NCBI GenBank assembly: GCA_030605565.1
Contig: JAUWIB010000087.1
Span: 1-53,852 of the forward strand
DNA from: a bacterium
GTDB lineage: Bacteria; Zixibacteria; MSB-5A5; GN15; FEB-12
Reading direction: 5' to 3'
Length of the DNA stretch: 53,852 nt
The translations under genes and the position numbers were made by a program. Of the stretch, positions 33,613-42,972 are shown piece by piece. The notes under the pieces were generated by a model. It had not been told where the DNA came from. It did no database searches and worked only from the letters and a program-made list of their open reading frames with translations. Every line of letters starts with the position of its first letter. Positions within the stretch are counted from its first letter, which is position 1.

Positions 33613-36006
33613 ATGATAGCCGGATTATCAACAATACTCACAAGACCGGAGACTCGCCAGGTTGTCAACGCAACGCTCAAAGTAACGGCCTCGTTGTTTC
33701 TCCTGCTGGTTCTGCTCAGTCACGGCGTAGTCAACTCAGCCGATTTGGACCTTGTCCTGGATGGTCGCGTTACCGATCTGGCTGGTCAGCCGCTTGAAAG
33801 AGCCACCGTCGTCATCATTGATGGAGACTCAACTGTTGTCGGTGTGGCGACCAATGCTGATGGCGCTTTTGAAATCGATCTGCCGCTCCGACCGTCCGAT
33901 ACCTGGGTCTTGCGTGTTTCATCGCTTGGCTACGACCGGCAGGAAACAGCGGTATCGCGGCTGTTGCTTGATAACCCTATCGATATCCATCTTGGGCCCC
34001 AGCCGATAAAGATGTCTGGGATCACGGTGTCGCCGGCTGTGGAGACAGGGACCGAATTAGCTGTTCGCGGTGAGGAACTGACTCGCCGATCCCAGCAGTC
34101 TCTGCTGGCCTCCAACCCGATCGGCGCTGTGATTCAGCCCCAGGCAACCCGCGAGGGGTCCAGTCACTCGTCAAAAATACGAGTTAACGGCACTAACCCG
34201 GATTACTTCCTCAATGGACACAATATCGGAAAAGACCCGCATCATTACGGGATGTTTTCGATCATCCCCGGAAGTGTGGTCGACAAGCTACGCTTCTACC
34301 CGCAGGGGACCCCGGCCAGTCATGGACTACCATCGGTGATCGAGCTTTCGACCGAGGCGGTGTTCCGACCCCATCACCACGGCGAACTAAACGTGTCTCC
34401 ACTGGAGGCCACCGGAGCCATGACCGTCGGCAGTCGGCGGGCTTTCGTGGTTGCTTCGGTGCGAAAGTCCGTTCTTGACAAACTGGCCAAACAGTTCGAT
34501 TTGCAGTGGGACCGGCGCACCCTGCCGCCTACCAATTTCCAGGATTTGTTTCTGGCCTCAGGCTTCAGGATTTCGCCGCAGCATCAGGTTTACATCGATG
34601 GCTACCGGGTCAGGGATTATCTGTCATTTGAGAGTCAGTCATCCGCCAAGACTGGAAGTATGATCACTCTGTTCCAGCACAGCGAGGAACGGTTCTGGGG
34701 GGTCCGCTACCAGGGGTTGATGGATCCAGTGCTCGTTGAATTCAAGGGAGCGGTTCGGGCTGCTACCGGTGTGCTCCGGGCTTATCCTTCGGACAACACC
34801 GAAGACGGGACGCCGGCCACCGGCATGCCGGCTGATTTCTCCATTAACCTCAATGAGCAAACAAGAACCTGGCTCACCAGTCTGAAGGCGGAGATTGATC
34901 TCGGACGATCCCGGATTAATATGGGTGGCCGGATTGAATGGATCCCGCGCCGTGAACTGACCATGACCCAGACCAACTGGAATCTCCTTCCGGCCGACGC
35001 CGCCAGTGATAACCCGTTCATTTATCAACCGGAGTTGAACCAGGTTTTCGGGAACTACCGTGAAAGCGCACGGGAGACCAACAGCGCAGCCTTTGTCTCT
35101 TACGCTTTTGGCCTCGGTCGGTTGGCGCTGAAGTCCGGTCTTCGCTATGAACGGTTCGGTAACCTGGCGCAGGTCTCGGCCCTGCTGTATCGGCAGGAGG
35201 TGCGACTAAACACCGGCGCCAACTCAAATTTGCGCTTGACCTTCGGTAGTTACGCCCAGAACCCGGTCGGCAAATCTTCGGAGCCGTACCAGTTACTCGT
35301 GCGAGCCGACCTGGACCGTCTGAAGCCGATCATGACACGAATGGCGTCGCTCTCGTATCATCATCGCGGATTGAAGTTGTCCCTTTTTGGCAAGCAAATC
35401 AGTGATCTGCCGGTAGTGACACCAGATTTCAGCCGGGTGACGACAACCGGCGAACCGACTGCGACCACCAACGTAGAAAAGGGATTTATCACGATGCGCT
35501 CAACCGGTCATGCTGACTTTGCCGGTGGTGATATAACCCTCAATGTGACAGAATTCTTATCACCCCGAATCGGTCTATACAGTTTCTATGGTTACACTCG
35601 GGCGACCAGAACAGAGCATGGACTCTCCGTCCCGTACGAGTTGAATGCGCCCCATCGCTTCTTCATGCAACTTGACTACCGTCCCGGCAGCAAGGTGACA
35701 CTCGGCGCGGACCTGGCTGTCCGCTCCGGTTATGCCTATACTCCGACGCCCGCCTTGTCGTCATCGCCGGAGGATGATCGCTACAGTTCCGAGTACTTTC
35801 TGTCTTGCCGGAAACTGGAAAACACAGCCCGCTTTCCGACCTTCGTGAGTGTCAATCTGCATTTCTCGATTGATTTCGGGGGATCGGAACTGTACTGCAA
35901 CGTAGCCAACGTGACCAACCGCGGCAACCCGATCATGAACACAGCCGACGGTTTTGTTTACGATGCAGGTATCCTGCCGACGGTGGGCTACCGCTTGCGG
36001 TTTTGA
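33613..36006 (+). CDS. TonB-dependent outer-membrane receptor with carboxypeptidase-regulatory-like N-terminal domain
   Basis: 797 residues. A hydrophobic signal (about 20-42, ending HGVVNSA) is followed by a beta-sandwich (LVLDGRVTDLAGQPLERATV, about 45-130) seen before many SusC/CirA-type receptors. A TonB-box-like ITVSPA comes next. The plug follows with KIRVNGTNPDYFLNGHNIG and a block ending PQGTPASHGLPSVIELSTE. The barrel ends in VGYRLRF with terminal Phe, as outer-membrane barrels do. It takes up a substrate across the outer membrane using TonB energy. The ligand is not evident, and no SusD partner is adjacent. The gene converges on the KAP NTPase with a 29-base gap. Confidence 0.88.
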   Translation: MIAGLSTILTRPETRQVVNATLKVTASLFLLLVLLSHGVVNSADLDLVLDGRVTDLAGQPLERATVVIIDGDSTVVGVATNADGAFEIDLPLRPSDTWVLRVSSLGYDRQETAVSRLLLDNPIDIHLGPQPIKMSGITVSPAVETGTELAVRGEELTRRSQQSLLASNPIGAVIQPQATREGSSHSSKIRVNGTNPDYFLNGHNIGKDPHHYGMFSIIPGSVVDKLRFYPQGTPASHGLPSVIELSTEAVFRPHHHGELNVSPLEATGAMTVGSRRAFVVASVRKSVLDKLAKQFDLQWDRRTLPPTNFQDLFLASGFRISPQHQVYIDGYRVRDYLSFESQSSAKTGSMITLFQHSEERFWGVRYQGLMDPVLVEFKGAVRAATGVLRAYPSDNTEDGTPATGMPADFSINLNEQTRTWLTSLKAEIDLGRSRINMGGRIEWIPRRELTMTQTNWNLLPADAASDNPFIYQPELNQVFGNYRESARETNSAAFVSYAFGLGRLALKSGLRYERFGNLAQVSALLYRQEVRLNTGANSNLRLTFGSYAQNPVGKSSEPYQLLVRADLDRLKPIMTRMASLSYHHRGLKLSLFGKQISDLPVVTPDFSRVTTTGEPTATTNVEKGFITMRSTGHADFAGGDITLNVTEFLSPRIGLYSFYGYTRATRTEHGLSVPYELNAPHRFFMQLDYRPGSKVTLGADLAVRSGYAYTPTPALSSSPEDDRYSSEYFLSCRKLENTARFPTFVSVNLHFSIDFGGSELYCNVANVTNRGNPIMNTADGFVYDAGILPTVGYRLRF

Positions 36007-36035
36007 GGACGGGTTCGTACAAAGAATGAATCATC

Positions 36036-38357
36036 CTAAGAACTGGGTATGCGGCGGGCGTAGCCATTGGGGTCTGAGTTGTAGTCATTGAAATCGGCAA
36101 GGAATACCTTCCAAGCAATCCTCGTGTCCTCGCTGTCGTCTTCGGCCAGTCGTGTGCCTGAGACCCTCACATGCGCTTCCCTAATGTCCATGAAATGGCA
36201 TAACCGCCCGAACCCGTACCTGTAGCCTACGGGCCCAGCGATGGCGCCCATGCTAAGCGGCTCCACACGTGTTAAGAACCGAGTTATGAACATCTTGAAG
36301 TTGCTGTCTTCTTTGGTCAGAAACTTGATCTCGCTTCTTATCTCAGTATCGCCGATCCACTCTTTTTGCTGGAGAAGGATACGAACGAAATGTTGGTGCT
36401 TTAGCGACGTGTCATCTTTCAACCACCTCCGCACCCGTGCAGACACTTGGTCTTTGAGCGCATCAACGCGAGCCTCAGGTAACTGTCCAACGTCATCCTT
36501 GGTTCTATCGACGGCACTCAGACTACTAATCACAATGGTTGGGCCGAAGACGCCGTTGGACCTAGCCAACGCACTCTCGATTACATTGGCTCTTACCTCT
36601 GGATTCAAGCGTTCGGTAATGGAGTGAAATTGTGACATGACGGCGTATACGGGATCAGTCGACCCCAGAAAATCACCCTGATCTTGCGGCAGATAGTCGC
36701 TGATCTCAAATAGGAAGCCCAACCAGTCGGATTCGAATAAGCTGGAGGGCATCTGAGGATCCCCAACGTGGGACAACACCCTGTCGATACCCACTAATAG
36801 TACTGGCTTGTAATAATATGGTCTCAGGAGCCCAACGGCCTCCTTGGGTTGATAGACCACTCTGAGGACAGCTGCGATAACTGCATTCGGAATGTCATCG
36901 CTGGTGATCCCGTACTGGAAGTAGCGGTCAAAAAAGTCCTTTCCACACACATACAGATTCTTTGACCATTCCGTTTCCTGGCCACTGTGATCAGTGTTCC
37001 CATGCTTCATGGCTTGGATTTTGGGGAAGATATCAGTCAATAAAGCATCTATTTTCCTGCGATATCGTTGGCTAACCATGTCCTTCAGCGCTTGCTCATA
37101 AGACTCCAGACTTTGCTGGTCCTCACTTGGGGTAGGCAAGGGAAATGTGGACTTATCACTCTCATAAGTGAATAGCGCCTTATTGTCTCTTATGAATCCG
37201 TGGAGTTCTGAAAACTGGACACGTAATAACTCTATACTAAAGAAGTCCACTGGGTCAACTTCGGGTATCTCAGAGCCAAGCACAGTCTGGCTGTCCAGGT
37301 AGAATCCGTTTAGAATCCTCTTAACTTCACGGAGGGTGCGATAAATGTGGCGGAAATAGAAGTGATTTCGATTAATCCACCGAGATCGGGACCAACGGTC
37401 TTGGACCGCCTTGGAGTAGCTATCGATAATTCGCATGACCCTCTGGTGGACGTAGTGCTCGAGAAAGACACTCTCTGGATAGGGAACCGTGAATGGCAAC
37501 TGCACGATCTTGTCAGTGAAACCTTTGTAGAGTTCCCCATATACTCGCGTCAACACATCTGTAACTACCTTTTCATCGAAAGCCAATAAATATGTGAGGT
37601 TAGGAAGATCACCGTTGTTCTTGACTATCTGGAAGACCTGACAGATTTCGGGTGGTGATAGTCTGTCTATATCGTCAATTATGACTAGTATCCGCTGTTG
37701 GCTCTTTGCAAAATCTTCGTCCAAATCGTGCTTCAGTTGTGCCAACGTGATAGCGCCAGCCTCATGCCTACGATCAAGGTACTCTGCTGAAGCTAGCAGG
37801 ATTGTTTTGAATCCTAATATCACTGTGACCAAAAGAACTAAGGATGCTATGAGCCAGTGCCAGCCGTGCCAATAGAAAAGTGCAGACGTGCTTGCACCCA
37901 GTACCCACATGACAATTGCTGCCACTCTACCTGCGGTACTCAAACTTGCTGCTGTTACCGCCGCCGCCGCAGCCATTCTCCGGTAACGGTTAATCAGTTG
38001 AGTGAGTTTTTGGTTTTGGCCGCGACGGCTAGGGGTTCTAACAGTCTTCTCTAATTCGTCATAGAAATTGACTACGTGATCCTCACCAGGATTGAGCCAT
38101 GGACTGTACTCAAGGATCTTGATGTTATTGGTGTATTCCTTCTTCAGCTTCTCGCGTACCAAGTTCAACAGAGTCGATTTTCCTGTACCCCATCCCCCTC
38201 TAACACCTATGACGAAGCTGTGAACTGAAGGCGGTCTGACGATCGCATCGACCAGTTTTTCGACGTGCCCCCTCCAACCTAAGAGGTCCTCGTCGATTGA
38301 CTCTACGGCTCGGTCCGGGTTCAGATTATCGGTCCATGAGTCTTCCGTTGGCCCCAT
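36036..38357 (-). CDS. KAP-family P-loop NTPase with two membrane helices
   Basis: 773 residues from ATG 38357 (MGPTEDSWTDNLNPDRAVES), chosen for GGAAGG just upstream; the frame also opens earlier, inside gyrA. Walker A is GGWGTGKS (54-61) and Walker B ILVIIDDIDRLSP. Between them lies a two-helix membrane hairpin (VAAIVMWVLGASTSALFYWH and WLIASLVLLVTVILGF), the defining layout of KAP NTPases. These act at the inner face of the membrane; some are found in defence or toxin-exclusion loci, but their roles are mostly unknown. The gene starts 14 bases after gyrA stops, on the same strand, so it may be expressed from the gyrA promoter. Its sequence is somewhat AT-richer than gyrA, which suggests insertion. 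Confidence 0.85.
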   Translation of the reverse strand: MGPTEDSWTDNLNPDRAVESIDEDLLGWRGHVEKLVDAIVRPPSVHSFVIGVRGGWGTGKSTLLNLVREKLKKEYTNNIKILEYSPWLNPGEDHVVNFYDELEKTVRTPSRRGQNQKLTQLINRYRRMAAAAAVTAASLSTAGRVAAIVMWVLGASTSALFYWHGWHWLIASLVLLVTVILGFKTILLASAEYLDRRHEAGAITLAQLKHDLDEDFAKSQQRILVIIDDIDRLSPPEICQVFQIVKNNGDLPNLTYLLAFDEKVVTDVLTRVYGELYKGFTDKIVQLPFTVPYPESVFLEHYVHQRVMRIIDSYSKAVQDRWSRSRWINRNHFYFRHIYRTLREVKRILNGFYLDSQTVLGSEIPEVDPVDFFSIELLRVQFSELHGFIRDNKALFTYESDKSTFPLPTPSEDQQSLESYEQALKDMVSQRYRRKIDALLTDIFPKIQAMKHGNTDHSGQETEWSKNLYVCGKDFFDRYFQYGITSDDIPNAVIAAVLRVVYQPKEAVGLLRPYYYKPVLLVGIDRVLSHVGDPQMPSSLFESDWLGFLFEISDYLPQDQGDFLGSTDPVYAVMSQFHSITERLNPEVRANVIESALARSNGVFGPTIVISSLSAVDRTKDDVGQLPEARVDALKDQVSARVRRWLKDDTSLKHQHFVRILLQQKEWIGDTEIRSEIKFLTKEDSNFKMFITRFLTRVEPLSMGAIAGPVGYRYGFGRLCHFMDIREAHVRVSGTRLAEDDSEDTRIAWKVFLADFNDYNSDPNGYARRIPSS

Positions 38358-38370
38358 CGAACTTCCTTCC

Positions 38371-40797
38371 TCATTCCTCTCTGGCAACCCGCGCGACGTC
38401 GGTGACGATGTCACCCTTACCGAGGTTAATCAGACGCACCCCCTGGGTGTTGCGGCCGATGACGCTGATGTCTTTCACCGCCTGACGGTTGGCAATGCCG
38501 TCCTTGGTGATCAGGATCAGTTCGTCGTCGTCGAGCACTTCCTTGATCGCCACCACTTCGCCGTTACGCTCTGTGGTTTTGATATTAATTATGCCCTTGC
38601 CGCCTCGGTTGGTGATGCGATAATCGCCGATAGCGGAGCGCTTACCATAGCCGTTCTCGGCTACTACCAACAGCGAGCTGTCGCGTTTGACTACCACCAT
38701 GCCGATAACGTAATCACCCTTGCCGAGGTTGATACCCTTGACACCATAAGCGGTGCGACCCATCCCGCGCACTTTGGTTTCAGGGAAACGAATCGCCATC
38801 CCCTTGCGACTGGCCAGCACGATATCGGAGGAACCATCGGTGATCTGGGCTTCAATCAGTTCGTCGTCGGTCGGCAGGTTCATGGCGTTGACCCCGACCA
38901 CGCGTGGATTGGAGAATGCGTTCAACGGCGTTTTCTTGATGACGCCGTTACGGGTGGCCATGACCACATACAGATCGGACGAGAACGCACGCACCCGACA
39001 GAAAGCCGTAATCGTCTCGCCGCGCTCCATCTTGCACATGTTGACGATCGGTTTGCCTTTGGCCAGTTTGCCGCCGGCCGGGATTGTGTGCACTTTCACC
39101 CAGTAGCATCGTCCCTTGGTCGAGAAGAACAGGATGTAGTCGTGGGTGGAGGCAACAAACAAATGCTCGGCGAAATCGTCTTCCTTGGTAGCGATCCCCT
39201 TGACACCGCGCCCGCCCCGGTTCTGGCGGCGATAAGCGGAGACCGACAGACGCTTGATATAACCAAGATGCGAGATAGTGATGACCATCTCCTCCTCGGC
39301 TATCAAATCCTCCACCGTCAGTTCGTCGGCAGCATCCTGGATTTCGGTACGACGGTTATCACCGAACCGCTTGGCGAGGTCCTGAGTTTCCTCTTTGATG
39401 ATCTGCATCCGTAGCGCTTTGGATTCGAGGATCGCTTTGAGTTGGCTGATACGCTTGATCAGCTCGCGGTACTCTTCTTCGATCTTCTTGCGCTCCAGCC
39501 CGGTCAGACGCTGCAAACGCATCTCAAGAATGGCGGTTGCCTGCCTGGCCGAGAGCTTGAACTTCTTCATCAAACCGGCATGGGCGGTGGGCGTGTCTTT
39601 CGACTTCCTGATCAGCGCGATAACGGCGTCGATATTGTCCAGCGCGATCCGGTACCCTTCCAGAATGTGCGCCCGTTCCTCAGCCTTGCGCAACTCGAAC
39701 TGCGTGCGCCGGGTTATGACCTCGTGACGATGATCCACGAACGCCTGAATCAGTTGTCTCAGAGTCATCGTCTTCGGTATGCCGTGGTCGAGTCCCAGCA
39801 TCATAACCGAAAACGTCACCTGCATTGTGGTGTGCTTGTAAAGCTGGTTGAGGACGATGTCCGCCTGCTGGTCACGCTTTAACTCGATCACAATACGCAT
39901 ACCGTCGCGATCCGATTCGTCTCGCAGATCCGAGATACCTTCAATGATCTTGTCGCGAACCAGGTCGGCTATCTTTTCGAGCAGATTTGATTTGTTCACC
40001 TGGTACGGTATCTCGTTGACGACAATCGCCTCCTTGCCGTTGGTCATATGCTCGATAGCGGCCCGGGCGCGCACCAGGATGCGACCTCTTCCGCTGCGGT
40101 AGGCTTCACGGATGCCTCCGCGCCCGTTGATGATACCGCCGGTCGGGAAGTCCGGACCCGGCACCAGTTCCATTATATCCTCATTGGTGCAGTCGGGTTC
40201 GTCGATCACCTTCACGATCGCCTCGGCAACTTCAGTGAGGTTGTGCGGCGGCAGGTTGGTCGCCATGCCGACTGCGATACCAGTGGTGCCGTTGCAGATC
40301 AAAGTGGGAAACTTACCCGGTAAAACCGTGGGCTCTTGACGTGTGGCGTCGTAGTTGGACACGAAATCGACCGTCTCTTTGTCCAGGTCGGCCAGGATCT
40401 CCACCGCGATCGGCGTCAAACGTGCTTCCGTATATCGCATCGCTGCCGCACCGTCGCCGTCGATCGATCCGAAGTTACCCTGTCCGTCGATCAGCGGATA
40501 ACGCATGTTGAAATTCTGCGCCATGCGCACAAGGGTGGGGTAGACTACCTGCTCGCCGTGGGGATGGTAATTTCCGGAGGTGTCGCCGGCGATCTTGGCG
40601 CACTTACGATGAGGCCGTCCCGGCTTGAGATTTAGATCGCTCATAGCAACGAGGATGCGACGATTTGACGGCTTCATTCCGTCGCGTATGTCCGGCAAAG
40701 CCCGGTTGGTGATGACCGACATAGAGTAGTCGAGATATGAGGACTTCATCTCCTCTTCGAGAAAAATCGTTTCGATCTTTTCACGTTCGAGCGGCAT
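38371..40797 (-). CDS. gyrA: DNA gyrase subunit A
   Basis: The DNA-cutting subunit of gyrase, 808 residues. The catalytic tyrosine is Y122 in RYTEARL, and the DNA-gate sequence [16 protein letters not shown] precedes it. The C-terminal domain contains QNRGGRG, a GyrA box, which favours GyrA over ParC and means that the protein should wrap DNA and supercoil. In the quinolone pocket it has E82, Q83 and P87 (E. coli D82, S83, D87), in [16 protein letters not shown] lies upstream of the ATG. gyrB is not in the window. Confidence 0.96.
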   Translation of the reverse strand: MPLEREKIETIFLEEEMKSSYLDYSMSVITNRALPDIRDGMKPSNRRILVAMSDLNLKPGRPHRKCAKIAGDTSGNYHPHGEQVVYPTLVRMAQNFNMRYPLIDGQGNFGSIDGDGAAAMRYTEARLTPIAVEILADLDKETVDFVSNYDATRQEPTVLPGKFPTLICNGTTGIAVGMATNLPPHNLTEVAEAIVKVIDEPDCTNEDIMELVPGPDFPTGGIINGRGGIREAYRSGRGRILVRARAAIEHMTNGKEAIVVNEIPYQVNKSNLLEKIADLVRDKIIEGISDLRDESDRDGMRIVIELKRDQQADIVLNQLYKHTTMQVTFSVMMLGLDHGIPKTMTLRQLIQAFVDHRHEVITRRTQFELRKAEERAHILEGYRIALDNIDAVIALIRKSKDTPTAHAGLMKKFKLSARQATAILEMRLQRLTGLERKKIEEEYRELIKRISQLKAILESKALRMQIIKEETQDLAKRFGDNRRTEIQDAADELTVEDLIAEEEMVITISHLGYIKRLSVSAYRRQNRGGRGVKGIATKEDDFAEHLFVASTHDYILFFSTKGRCYWVKVHTIPAGGKLAKGKPIVNMCKMERGETITAFCRVRAFSSDLYVVMATRNGVIKKTPLNAFSNPRVVGVNAMNLPTDDELIEAQITDGSSDIVLASRKGMAIRFPETKVRGMGRTAYGVKGINLGKGDYVIGMVVVKRDSSLLVVAENGYGKRSAIGDYRITNRGGKGIINIKTTERNGEVVAIKEVLDDDELILITKDGIANRQAVKDISVIGRNTQGVRLINLGKGDIVTDVARVAREE

Positions 40798-40997
40798 GAG
40801 GCAAATTCCTTATGATGCAAGCAGTTCCAATCAACATCCAGAACAACAAATTACACATACGGTGACCTCAAAGCAACAAAAAACAGACACTCTTTAGTAC
40901 ACATAACCTATTGTTAACCAGGCAGTTGCGACGATTTTCTCGACCCTGCGGCCAGTGTTTGTGTTCCAAGGACTCAGCCCTTCAATAAGTACAAAAC

Positions 40998-41027
40998 TTG
41001 ACATTGCCGATTGCTTGCGTGTATAAG
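40998..41027 (+). promoter_or_regulatory. Sigma70-type promoter placing transcription start at the ATG
   Basis: TTGACA (40998-41003), 18-base spacer, TATAAG (41022-41027). The predicted +1 is near 41034, the second of two adjacent ATGs, so the message may have no leader. Confidence 0.55.
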
Positions 41028-41030
41028 TCC

Positions 41031-41552
41031 ATGATGCATATCTTGTCAATTCGCATAGTAGTTTTGGCCTTCATCGGCAGTACTCTGCTTCCGGCAGCGG
41101 CGATGGCAGGTGATGACGGCCGGAGTTTCGACCCCTGGGCGTTGATCGGAGCATGGAGTGGTCAGGGGATGTTTGTGATGCCGGTGACCGGAATTCGGCT
41201 GTCGATTGAAGGCCGGGCCGGCTTTACCTACGATTCTACTGAAGGTTATATTCGCACCAGCATGGTCGGCACCAAGTTCTTCTACACCTATCGGGATTCC
41301 GGACATCTCTACGTGGACGACGGAGTCGACTCTCTGACCTGGGAAATCTGGGACGGGTTCGGCAAGCATGTCATTTACGAGGGAAGCATCAGGGGGAACA
41401 CTCTGACCGGACGGCGTCTTAAGGGCAGCGCCGTCTACAGCATTACAGCGACGTTAGTATCCAGGGACAGTCTCGATTTTCGATTGGACTACATTGATGA
41501 CCGGGGGCGAAAGTCGGAAAAGGCGCGCTTCAACCTGGGACGCATTCGTTAG
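41031..41552 (+). CDS. Exported protein of unknown function
   Basis: 173 residues from ATG 41031 (or 172 from 41034). The signal peptide is MMHILSIRIVVLAFIGSTLL followed by PAAAMAG, with likely cleavage after AMA. The mature part is beta-rich (GAWSGQGMFVMPVTGIRLSI; TYRDSGHLYVDDGVDSLTWE; GNTLTGRRLKGSAVYSITAT), resembling a small lipocalin-like or membrane-facing barrel of the 'extracellular ligand of stress' kind, but no family can be named. No ribosome site is present. The promoter just upstream suggests a leaderless message. Confidence 0.65.
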   Translation: MMHILSIRIVVLAFIGSTLLPAAAMAGDDGRSFDPWALIGAWSGQGMFVMPVTGIRLSIEGRAGFTYDSTEGYIRTSMVGTKFFYTYRDSGHLYVDDGVDSLTWEIWDGFGKHVIYEGSIRGNTLTGRRLKGSAVYSITATLVSRDSLDFRLDYIDDRGRKSEKARFNLGRIR

Positions 41553-41766
41553 AGTTGTTGAAGGAACCCATTTCTCGTCTTTGCGAGGCCACAAATTCGT
41601 GGGCGGCAGACAACCTGAGGCTGTCCCTGTGCTTCGACTGCGCTCAGCATGACATCCACGTATTCGTGGGCGGCAGACGCCCTCGTCTGCCCCTGTGCTT
41701 CGACTCCGCTCAGCATGACATCCACGTAGTGCACGAGGACGTACACCACGCACAACACACCAGCCC
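41553..41766. repeat. Dispersed repeats, families 1 (copy C) and 2 (left arm)
   Basis: Two direct copies of a 67-base unit (41596-41662 and 41663-41729) contain ttcGTGGGCGGCAGAC and GTGCTTCGACT-CGCTCAGCA. They are followed by the family 1 core gcacgagGACGTACACCACG (41731-41750). At the left, gttgttgaaggaaccc and ctttgcgag resemble the family 2 left arm. The block fills the gap between the exported protein and the convergent radical SAM gene and may end transcription. Confidence 0.7.
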
Positions 41767-42696
41767 TCACTCTTCAAACGGATGATCTTTGTCAAAGTCC
41801 GGGAGATAGTTAGACGGGCTGGAAACATCCTGCGCCCAGCCGCGATGAAAACCCAAACGTTCGAATTCGTCGAGTACTTGTTCGTATTCCCCCGGGTGCA
41901 GGCGGCGACTCAATATGGGATGTTCTTGCACCGCCGCGGTGGGGTGGTATTGCGACATGAGCGAGACGTGAACATCCGGTGAAAGCTCGTCGGCGATGAA
42001 TCTCAGGACGGCTACGCTGTTCTCGACGTGTCCCGGCAGCACCAGGTGACGGATGATCAATCCTCTGGTTATGTGTCCCTCATCATCCAACTCGATCTCC
42101 GCTCCTCTTTGTCGATACATCTCCCGGACAGCAGCGCCGGCCACCTCGACATAATCCGCTACGTCGGAGTATTCGTGCGCCAGATTGTTGTCCATATACT
42201 TCATGTCCGGCAGGTACACGTCTATAGATGTCTCCAACGAACTGATCGTCTCGGCAAGGTCATAACTGTTCGTGTTGTAAACGTAGGCAGGGTGTCGTCC
42301 TCGCTCAGATAGCGCCTGCATGATCATCCTCATTTGCATCAGGCAGTGCGACGGCGACACAAACCCCACCCCTCTGGCCCCGTGGTCCAGTATCTCCTCG
42401 ATCTGACGGACGGCATTCTCCAGCGATACGGCAACGGATGAGGTGCTGAGGCGATTCGAGGAGATCTGGTGGTTTTGGCAGTAGATGCACTGAAGATTGC
42501 AGTGGGCAAAAAAGATATTGCATATCCCGTGCTTACCCGACAGCACCGGTTCCTCACCCATGTGACAGCAGATAGAGGATATCGGCAATTCCGTGCCTAC
42601 CTCACAGTAGCCCAACTCGCCGTAGATACGGTCGGCTCCGCAGCCGCGCGGGCAGAGCATGCAGTGGCTCATTGGGTCGTTCATTGGGTCGCTCAT
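41767..42696 (-). CDS. Radical SAM protein of the PflX (COG1313) family
   Basis: 309 residues. N-terminal CMLCPRGCGADRIYGELGYC (C12, C15, C19, C31) and GEEPVLSGKHGICNIFFAHC are characteristic of PflX-type proteins related to pyruvate-formate-lyase activase. The radical SAM triad is C66, C70, C73 (CNLQCIYCQN), binding the 4Fe-4S cluster that cleaves S-adenosylmethionine. Target protein unknown. Three in-frame ATGs (42696, 42684, 42672) arise from a short coding duplication ATGA-CGACCCA, and no clear ribosome site marks one of them. It stands alone and converges on the exported protein gene. Confidence 0.87.
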   Translation of the reverse strand: MSDPMNDPMSHCMLCPRGCGADRIYGELGYCEVGTELPISSICCHMGEEPVLSGKHGICNIFFAHCNLQCIYCQNHQISSNRLSTSSVAVSLENAVRQIEEILDHGARGVGFVSPSHCLMQMRMIMQALSERGRHPAYVYNTNSYDLAETISSLETSIDVYLPDMKYMDNNLAHEYSDVADYVEVAGAAVREMYRQRGAEIELDDEGHITRGLIIRHLVLPGHVENSVAVLRFIADELSPDVHVSLMSQYHPTAAVQEHPILSRRLHPGEYEQVLDEFERLGFHRGWAQDVSSPSNYLPDFDKDHPFEE

Positions 42697-42913
42697 GGAT
42701 AGGCAATATACACAGATCCGACGTTTGCACAACGGGCGAATCAGGAGGATGAATTCCCCCCTGCCCGGGAATGACATTGGTGAGGGCGGGTATTAATGAG
42801 GGCTGACTTCTGGTGACGGCAGGTGCGCGCAGAGCCACCAGGTGACATGCCACTGCGCGAAACACGAAAGATGATCGGATTACGGCGCGTAGCGCCAAAA
42901 GGTCATTTATGAC

Positions 42914-42946
42914 AAAAAGAAGCGAGGAGAGAACTCCTCGCTTCTT
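42914..42946 (-). terminator. Intrinsic terminator of the large secreted protein gene
   Basis: On the minus strand AAGAAGCGAGGAG pairs with CTCCTCGCTTCTT (42917-42929 with 42934-42946), a 13-bp stem, and the T-run lies at its left end (CTTCTTTTTGTC read on the minus strand). It begins 26 bases after the stop codon. Confidence 0.88.
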
Positions 42947-42972
42947 GTATAGTCAGAAAACTGACTTCTGGC

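Noticed and set aside
33336-33680. Minus-strand frame with CxxC pairs resembling a zinc-ribbon protein
   Set aside because: Metal pairs are incomplete, no start or ribosome site fits, and it overlaps the start of the TonB-dependent receptor gene; composition alone could produce it.
38371-40797. Assignment of the gyrase-like gene to parC
   Set aside because: The C-terminal QNRGGRG matches a GyrA box, which ParC lacks or has degraded.
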